Part shown: one piece after another, positions 58,554-64,000 of the stretch
How the letters are laid out: every line of letters starts with the position of its first letter
Numbering within the stretch: the stretch's first letter is position 1
Assembly: GCF_002160515.1 (NCBI RefSeq)
Contig: NZ_NFKS01000001.1
Span: forward strand, 124,001-188,000
Length of the DNA stretch: 64,000 bases
Source of the DNA: Anaeromassilibacillus sp. An172
GTDB lineage: Bacteria; Bacillota; Clostridia; Oscillospirales; Acutalibacteraceae
Direction: 5' to 3'
Made by a program: the position numbers and the translations under genes
The notes under the pieces: model-generated
The model's database searches: none
Seen by the model: only the letters and a program-made list of their open reading frames with translations
Told to the model about the DNA's origin: nothing

Positions 58554-59417
58554 ATGAGCATTTATGATGTGTTTAACGGCGGCAGCAAACCGTTTGATAA
58601 AGCGGAATGGGCAGCCCAGAAACAGGCGCAGCGCAAGGAAGCCTATGAGCTGATTGACAACACCTGCGCTGAAATGATGATAAGCGGCGACAGCTTCCGT
58701 CAGTATCTTGATGTGCAAGGGCGTTTTGACCGTTACTCGGTTGCAAACGCTATTTTGGTATCGGCACAGATGCCCGAAGCGACACAGCTTAAAGACTACA
58801 ACACTTGGAAGCAGAGCCGTGTCTATGTGAACAAGGACGCACAGAAAGTTGTTATCCTTGAGCCGAGCAAGGAATATACCCGTGATGACGGTACAAAAGG
58901 TATTTCCTATAACGCCAAAGTGGTATATGACATTTCCGAAACATCGGCAAAAGAAAGAATGCAGCCGCAGGAGCAGAAATCTATGCGTGAGCTTGTATCG
59001 GCTTTGATTGACACAAGCCCCGTGCCTTGCGTTCCCGTTGATGACTTGGAACTGCCTGCCTACTATGACAGCTCTCAGCAGACTATCTTTGTCAAAAAGG
59101 GACTCTCTGAGGAAGTGCTGTTTATCAGTATGGCAAAGGAAGTATCTGCGGCGGTTTATGACTTTAAGTATAATGAGAGCCGTGATACTTCCGATTTCAA
59201 ATCCTTTTGCGTTGCCTATATGGTAAGCTCCCGTTACGGCGTGGATACCAAAGGCTTTGATTTTTCCAGACTGCCCAGAGAGTATGACGGAATGGATACG
59301 CAGGTATTTAAGGGAGAGCTTGGTACAATGCGTGATGTTCTGGGTGAAATGCAGAACGATATGTATAAGAGTATGGAGAAAAACAAGTCTGCAAGGAATA
59401 AAGAGCAGGAACGCTAA
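58554..59417 (+). CDS. ArdC-like ssDNA-binding protein without visible protease site
   Basis: A 287-residue protein. Residues ~30-130 match the ArdC N-terminal domain (FDRYSVANAILVSAQMP, ATQLKDYNTWKQ). In the C-terminal half, where ArdC has an HExxH metalloprotease helix, the sequence is SMAKEVSAAVYDF, so the zinc ligands appear missing. ArdC-type proteins guard incoming single-stranded DNA against host restriction. Confidence 0.75.
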   Translation: MSIYDVFNGGSKPFDKAEWAAQKQAQRKEAYELIDNTCAEMMISGDSFRQYLDVQGRFDRYSVANAILVSAQMPEATQLKDYNTWKQSRVYVNKDAQKVVILEPSKEYTRDDGTKGISYNAKVVYDISETSAKERMQPQEQKSMRELVSALIDTSPVPCVPVDDLELPAYYDSSQQTIFVKKGLSEEVLFISMAKEVSAAVYDFKYNESRDTSDFKSFCVAYMVSSRYGVDTKGFDFSRLPREYDGMDTQVFKGELGTMRDVLGEMQNDMYKSMEKNKSARNKEQER

Positions 59418-59432
59418 TCGGAGGTGCAGCTT

Positions 59433-59630
59433 ATGAAAGAAGAACGATACCATATCGCACTTGATAAGTACGATAAAAATATCGTTATCAATGCGCTCAA
59501 CAACCTGAGAAATCGGCAGATACAGGAGGAACGCCCCACCGAGCCTGTTGATGAGCTGATTGACAAGGTAGCCAACGCACCGACCAGAAAGGTCAAGGTT
59601 GTTCCGTGCAGGTGCAATGAGGAACGATGA
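59433..59630 (+). CDS. Small conjugative element protein, 65 aa
   Basis: MKEERYHIALDKYDKNIVINALNNLRNRQ: a 65-residue protein with a helical centre and a basic cysteine-containing end. RBS GGAGGTGCAGCTT. Overlaps the coupling protein start by 14 bases. Function unknown; conserved place before the VirD4-type gene. Confidence 0.75.
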   Translation: MKEERYHIALDKYDKNIVINALNNLRNRQIQEERPTEPVDELIDKVANAPTRKVKVVPCRCNEER

Positions 59631-61407
59631 CAAAAAAACGGGCTTAATCCTTTCTGTCTGCGGTATTGTTCCTGTTATATGGCTTGCCTTGATGACAGCA
59701 CCCTATGTGGGTGGAGGTTTAGTTGAAATAATCCGAGGTCTGCCCGTGGCAATGGGCAATCCGTTTCAAATAACGGTGTGTGAGGACAGCGTAAAGACTG
59801 TCCTTATTTTTTTGCTTGCCTACGCTATGGGTATCGGCATTTATTTCTCTACACGCAGGAACTACCGCAGGCGTGAGGAACACGGCTCGGCTAAATGGGG
59901 CGATGCGGGGACTTTGAACAAGAAATACCGTGATAAAGACCCGTCCGCAAATAAGCTGCTCACCCAGAATGTCCGCATAGGCTTAGACGGGAAAAAGCAC
60001 CGCCGAAATCTGAATATCCTTGTGTGCGGCGGCTCTGGAGCAGGAAAGACGAGGTTTTTTTGTAAGCCGAACGCAATGCAATGCAACACCTCAATGGTAA
60101 TTTTAGACCCGAAAGGCGAAATCGTGCGAGATGTGGGCGGACTGCTTGAAAAGAAAGGCTATGAGGTGCGTGTCCTTGACCTTATCAATATGCACCGCAG
60201 CCATTGTTACAATCCCTTTGTTTATCTGCGGAATGACAATGATGTGCAAAGGCTTGTGACCAATCTGTTCAAGGCGACCACTCCGAAAGGCTCACAGTCG
60301 CAAGACCCATTCTGGGATACGGCGGCAAGTATGCTTCTGTTGGCGTTGGTGTTCTATCTGAAATATGAAGCACCGCCCGATGAGCAAAACTTCCCGATGG
60401 TAATGGAGCTGCTTCGTGCGGGTGAAGTCCGTGAGGACGATGACAGCTATGTAAGCCCTCTGGACGAACTGTTTGACCGTCTGGAAATGGTAAACCCAGA
60501 GCATATTGCCCTGAAGTATTACAGGGACTATCACTCAGGCTCGGCTAAGACCTTAAAGAGTATCCAGATTACCCTTGCCGCAAGGCTTGAAAAGTTCAAC
60601 CTTGAAAGCCTTGCGGGGCTTACCGCCACCGATGAGCTTGACCTGCCCTCTTTGGGCGAAAAGAAAGTTGCTTTGTTCGCTCTCATTCCCGATAACGACA
60701 CGAGCTTTAATTTTCTCGTGAGTATCCTTTATACGCAGTTATTTCAGCAGCTTTTCTATCTGGCAGACCACAAATACGGAGGAAGCCTGCCTGTGCATTG
60801 CCATTTCATAATGGACGAATTTGCCAATGTGAGCCTGCCTGATGACTTCGATAAGATTTTGAGCGTTATGCGTTCCAGAGGTGTGTCGGTCAGTATTATC
60901 CTGCAAAATCTGGCGCAGCTCAAAGCTCTTTTTGAAAAGCAATGGGAAAGCATAGTCGGCAACTGCGATACTTTTCTGTATTTGGGCGGCAACGAACAAA
61001 GCACCCACAAATATGTGTCGGAGCTTTTGGGCAAGGAAACGATTGATACGAACACTTACGGAAAGAGCGAAGGTCGAAGCGGCAGCTACTCAACCAACTA
61101 TCAAATTTCAGGGCGTGAGCTGATGACACCCGATGAAGTGCGTATGCTTGATAACCGCTACGCACTTCTTTTTGTTCGTGGGGAACGCCCTGTAATGGAC
61201 TTTAAGTACGACATTATGAAGCACCCCAATGTAAGGCTGACAACCGATGGAGGTAAACCGCCGTATATCCACGGTGAGCCGACACAGGCTGTCGCAACCC
61301 TTGTGTTTGACAGCGATATTCCGAAGAACGCCGTAAGCGTAAAAGCTGTCAGCACTTCCTATGAACTTCTCTCCAATGAGGACTTGGAAGAAATCTTTAA
61401 TATCTAA
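59617..61407 (+). CDS. VirD4/TraG-type coupling protein (T4CP)
   Basis: A 596-residue coupling ATPase. Two N-terminal membrane segments (LILSVCGIVPVIWLALM, VLIFLLAYAMGIGIYFS) precede Walker A CGGSGAGKT (about 135-143) and Walker B FIMDEFAN (about 396-403). It delivers the relaxase-DNA complex to the secretion channel. ATG at 59617 lies within the preceding gene. Confidence 0.95.
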   Translation: MRNDDKKTGLILSVCGIVPVIWLALMTAPYVGGGLVEIIRGLPVAMGNPFQITVCEDSVKTVLIFLLAYAMGIGIYFSTRRNYRRREEHGSAKWGDAGTLNKKYRDKDPSANKLLTQNVRIGLDGKKHRRNLNILVCGGSGAGKTRFFCKPNAMQCNTSMVILDPKGEIVRDVGGLLEKKGYEVRVLDLINMHRSHCYNPFVYLRNDNDVQRLVTNLFKATTPKGSQSQDPFWDTAASMLLLALVFYLKYEAPPDEQNFPMVMELLRAGEVREDDDSYVSPLDELFDRLEMVNPEHIALKYYRDYHSGSAKTLKSIQITLAARLEKFNLESLAGLTATDELDLPSLGEKKVALFALIPDNDTSFNFLVSILYTQLFQQLFYLADHKYGGSLPVHCHFIMDEFANVSLPDDFDKILSVMRSRGVSVSIILQNLAQLKALFEKQWESIVGNCDTFLYLGGNEQSTHKYVSELLGKETIDTNTYGKSEGRSGSYSTNYQISGRELMTPDEVRMLDNRYALLFVRGERPVMDFKYDIMKHPNVRLTTDGGKPPYIHGEPTQAVATLVFDSDIPKNAVSVKAVSTSYELLSNEDLEEIFNI

Positions 61408-61423
61408 AGGAGGATTTTTATTT

Positions 61424-61780
61424 ATGAAACTTTTTAAGAAAAACGAAAACAAGGAAACCGTAAAGCTGCCAATGTCTGGCAAGGTAAAAAAGGGCTTCCG
61501 CTTTTACTGCGTGACCGTTATGACAACGGCTTTGGTAGTCGGCACTTCTATGACTGCCTTTGCAGCAAGCGACCCTCTTACCGTAGTCAATAATTTGTCC
61601 GACTTCATTTTCGGCTTAATCCGTGCCGTAGGTATGATTTTGCTCGGCTTCGGCGTGGTGCAGATTGGTCTGTCCCTCAAATCCCACGACCCGTCCCAGA
61701 GAGCTAACGGCTTCTTGACCCTTGCAGGCGGCGTTGTCATTACTTTTGCCAAAGAAATCCTTACCCTCATTACAGGCTGA
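61424..61780 (+). CDS. Maff2-family small membrane protein (VirB2-like)
   Basis: A 118-residue protein with three hydrophobic segments, the first ending in the signal-like TSMTAFAASD; then FIFGLIRAVGMILLGFGVVQIGL and FLTLAGGVVITFAKEIL. Known as Maff2 in clostridial conjugative elements and likely the pilin-like channel subunit. RBS AAAGGAGGATTTTTATTT. Confidence 0.87.
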   Translation: MKLFKKNENKETVKLPMSGKVKKGFRFYCVTVMTTALVVGTSMTAFAASDPLTVVNNLSDFIFGLIRAVGMILLGFGVVQIGLSLKSHDPSQRANGFLTLAGGVVITFAKEILTLITG

Positions 61781-61801
61781 TGAGGAACTGACACAAGACA
61801 A

Positions 61802-61884
61802 GATAACGGGAGCAGATCCGCTTTGCGGATTTACTCCCGTTATCCAATTATCTAAGGAGGTGGTCGAATGTCGGATAATTGGAT
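61802..61884 (+). promoter_or_regulatory. Hairpins controlling the VirB6-like gene
   Basis: First hairpin: GATAACGGGAG (61,802-812) with CTCCCGTTATC (61,834-844), with ATCCGC/GCGGAT inside. Second: ATCCAATTATC (61,842-852) with GATAATTGGAT (61,874-884), enclosing AAGGAGG (61,854-860) and the ATG (61,868). The two share three bases (61,842-844). Confidence 0.65.
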
Positions 61885-62704
61885 TGTGCAAAACTTGGAG
61901 AACGCACTCAAGACTTGGAACGATAAGCTATCGGAAATATGGCAGCTCATTACCCAATCTCCAGAGCAGTTCAAAGGCGGGACGATTTGGAATGTCATAG
62001 TAGATATTCACGGCGCAGTACAGGCTATCGGACTTGCCTTGCTTGTCCTTTTCTTTGTAATCGGTGTGATGAAAACCTGTGGCAGCTTTGCCGAGGTTAA
62101 AAAGCCCGAACACGCTCTGAAGCTGTTTATTCGCTTTGCCCTTGCAAAAGGTGTTGTGACCTATGGTTTGGAACTGATGATGGCTCTGTTCAACATTGTG
62201 CAGGGTTTAATATCAACCATTATGAACGCCGCAGGTTTCGGCTCGGCTGCACAGACGGTATTGCCGCAGGAGATTGTCACGGCTGTTGAGGACTGCGGCT
62301 TTTTTGAGAGCATTCCATTGTGGGCTGTTACGCTCATCGGCGGACTTTTCATCACGATATTGTCATTCATTATGATTATGTCGGTGTACGGAAGATTTTT
62401 TCGCCTGTATCTCTATACCGCAATCGCTCCCGTCCCTCTTTCCACTTTTGCGGGAGAGCCGAGCCAGAGTGTCGGCAAGAGCTTTATCAAGTCTTATGCC
62501 GCCGTCTGTCTGGAGGGTGCAATCATTGTGCTTGCCTGTATCATCTTCTCACTCTTTGCGGCTTCGCCCCCTGCTGTTGACCCGAACGCTGCGGCGGTAT
62601 CTATGGTGTGGAGCTATATCGGTGAGTTAGTATTTAATATGCTCGTCTTGGTCGGTGCCGTCAAAATGGCAGACCGTGTTGTAAGAGAAATGATGGGCTT
62701 ATAA
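61868..62704 (+). CDS. VirB6/TrbL-like protein (CD1112 family)
   Basis: A 278-residue membrane protein with at least five hydrophobic segments (AIGLALLVLFFVIGVMKTC, LMMALFNIVQGLISTIM, AVTLIGGLFITILSFIMIM, EGAIIVLACIIFSLFAA, ELVFNMLVLVGAVKMAD). It forms part of the inner membrane channel of the mating apparatus. Start region lies in a hairpin that covers the ribosome binding site. Confidence 0.88.
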   Translation: MSDNWIVQNLENALKTWNDKLSEIWQLITQSPEQFKGGTIWNVIVDIHGAVQAIGLALLVLFFVIGVMKTCGSFAEVKKPEHALKLFIRFALAKGVVTYGLELMMALFNIVQGLISTIMNAAGFGSAAQTVLPQEIVTAVEDCGFFESIPLWAVTLIGGLFITILSFIMIMSVYGRFFRLYLYTAIAPVPLSTFAGEPSQSVGKSFIKSYAAVCLEGAIIVLACIIFSLFAASPPAVDPNAAAVSMVWSYIGELVFNMLVLVGAVKMADRVVREMMGL

Positions 62705-62717
62705 GGAGGTGTAACTT

Positions 62718-63134
62718 TTGGAAGTCAAGATAAATAAGGAAATCCGTAATTACACGGAGAGTATGTTCTTTGGACTGTCGCTCAGACAGTTCATTTTTTC
62801 TTTACTTGCCTGCGGTGTGGCGGTTGGACTGTATTTTATTCTCCGCCCGTACTTCGGGACAGAAACCCTCAGTTGGGTGTGTATTCTCGGTGCTGCTCCC
62901 TTTGCGGTAATGGGCTTTGTTAAGTACAACGGTATGACCGCAGAGCAATTTGTATGGGCGTGGATTAAGTCGGAGTTTTTGATGCCGAAAAAGCTGATGT
63001 TTAACCCCGACAATCTCTACTATGAAACGCTGAAAACCACAATTCAAAACCACGAAAAAGGCATTTGCCCCGTGGCGAAAAAATCAAAAAAAGCAAAGCG
63101 CAGCAAGGAGGTAAAGAATGCTGAAAACTCTTAA
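62718..63134 (+). CDS. PrgI-family membrane protein (VirB3-like)
   Basis: A 138-residue PrgI-family protein, TTG start at 62718. Two membrane segments near the N-terminus (LRQFIFSLLACGVAVGLYFIL and LSWVCILGAAPFAVMGFV), then a soluble tail ending in lysines. It is the VirB3-like partner of the VirB4 ATPase and overlaps it by 17 bases. Confidence 0.88.
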   Translation: MEVKINKEIRNYTESMFFGLSLRQFIFSLLACGVAVGLYFILRPYFGTETLSWVCILGAAPFAVMGFVKYNGMTAEQFVWAWIKSEFLMPKKLMFNPDNLYYETLKTTIQNHEKGICPVAKKSKKAKRSKEVKNAENS

Positions 63135-64000
63135 AACTCTATTTAAGCAGGATAAGGAAAAGTTTGTCATTCCCAAATCGGTACAGGCGATTATTCCGAT
63201 TAAGACTATCTGGGAGGACGGCATTTTTCTTGTCGGCAACAACAAATACGCAAAGACATTTAAGTTTGAGGATATAAACTATTCCGTGGCAAGCCGTGAG
63301 GACAAAGAGGCGATGTTTCTTGAATACTCAGAGCTGCTAAACGCTCTCGACAGCGGAGCAACTACAAAAATCACGGTCAACAACCGCCGCCTTAATAAAA
63401 CGGACTTTGAACAGACCATTTTAATTCCTATGGCAGAGGACGGATTGGATAATTACCGTAAAGAATACAATAAAATGCTGCTTGATAAAGTAACGGGGGC
63501 TAATTCTATCGTACAGGATAAGTATGTAACGGTTTCCGTATGCAAAAAGAATATCGAGGAAGCAAGGAACTATTTTGCCCGTGTGGGAGCTGATTTGATT
63601 TCCCATTTCGCACGGCTCGGCTCAAAATGCGTAGAGCTTGAAGCGGAAGAAAAACTCCGTATCTTCCACGACTTCTATCGCACAGGTGAGGAAACGGCGT
63701 TCTATTTTGACCTGAAGCAGACAATGCGTAAAGGTCACGATTTTAAGGATTTCATTTGCCCAGATACCTTTGAGTTTGAAAAAGACTACTTTCGTATGGG
63801 TGATAGATATGGGCGTGTGATTTTCCTGCGTGAATATGCAGCATATATTAAGGATAGTATGATGGCGGAGCTTTGCGAGCTTAACCGCAATATGATGATG
63901 TCCATTGACATTATCCCCGTACCCACAGACGAAGCCGTGCGTGAGGTCGAAAACAGACTGCTCGGCGTGGAAACCAATATCACGAATTGGCAGCGTAAAC
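63118..64000 (+). CDS. VirB4-like conjugation ATPase, N-terminal part (runs off window)
   Basis: Open from the ATG at 63118 (GGAGGTAAAG before it) to the window end, 294 codons. MLKTLKTLFKQDKEKFVIPKSVQAIIPI and FRMGDRYGRVIFLREYAAYIKDSMM match the N-terminal domain of CD1110-type VirB4 proteins. The Walker motifs lie beyond the window. It powers pilus or channel assembly and substrate transfer. Confidence 0.9.
   Translation, partial: MLKTLKTLFKQDKEKFVIPKSVQAIIPIKTIWEDGIFLVGNNKYAKTFKFEDINYSVASREDKEAMFLEYSELLNALDSGATTKITVNNRRLNKTDFEQTILIPMAEDGLDNYRKEYNKMLLDKVTGANSIVQDKYVTVSVCKKNIEEARNYFARVGADLISHFARLGSKCVELEAEEKLRIFHDFYRTGEETAFYFDLKQTMRKGHDFKDFICPDTFEFEKDYFRMGDRYGRVIFLREYAAYIKDSMMAELCELNRNMMMSIDIIPVPTDEAVREVENRLLGVETNITNWQRK

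Overview
The window looks like accessory DNA of a gut-type Clostridia (Bacillota; Lachnospiraceae/Oscillospiraceae-like). The basis is the protein families present: a long-tailed HK97-type siphophage with DUF2800/DUF2815/VapE/family A polymerase replication genes, and a Tn1549/CD1112-type conjugative element. No chromosomal housekeeping gene and no tRNA or rRNA gene was seen.

Layout. (1) 1-39,216, almost all minus strand, is a GC-rich temperate phage. Read in transcription order from the right, it has early regulators (39.2-37.7 kb), replication and recombination genes (37.7-28.3 kb: DUF2800, DUF2815, DNA polymerase, DUF4406, VapE, VRR-NUC, helicase), a late-type regulator, HNH and small terminase (28-26.8 kb), then an accessory block between the terminase genes (SAM synthetase, two DNA methyltransferases, an amidoligase/cyclotransferase module). 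Large terminase, portal, protease, capsid, head-tail joining genes, tail tube, frameshifted tail chaperone, tape measure, Dit, Tal and GH18 baseplate proteins follow, then holin, endolysin and the N-terminus of a serine recombinase running off the left edge. (2) 39,500-49,360, plus strand and AT-richer, is a defence island. A perfect consensus promoter drives a small XRE regulator, a Hachiman-like HamA/HamB pair, a type III restriction-modification pair (Mod/Res) and a GIY-YIG/DUF4357 nuclease, in one tightly packed operon. (3) 49,570-64,000, plus strand, is the transfer half of a conjugative element: a 5'-truncated methylase/SNF2 helicase, primase, MobC, a relaxase split by a frameshift, PcfB, ArdC-like protein, VirD4-type coupling protein, Maff2, VirB6-like, PrgI and the start of a VirB4 ATPase.

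How the parts may fit. The first conjugative-element gene begins abruptly at its methylase motif I codons, and the phage recombinase sits at the opposite edge of the foreign block. The simplest inference is that the phage, carrying the defence island as cargo, integrated into the helicase gene of the conjugative element, giving nested mobile elements.

The most interesting material is the defence operon. Its HamA-like subunit has about 225 extra N-terminal residues and appears to lack the expected nuclease residues, while a type III R-M pair and a GIY-YIG nuclease are co-transcribed. Other unusual signals are a family of four near-identical promoters in the phage accessory regions, structured leaders that bury ribosome binding sites, a canonical A AAA AAC slippery heptamer, and a phage-borne SAM synthetase placed with two methyltransferases. 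All calls come from reading the sequence; no database search was possible.
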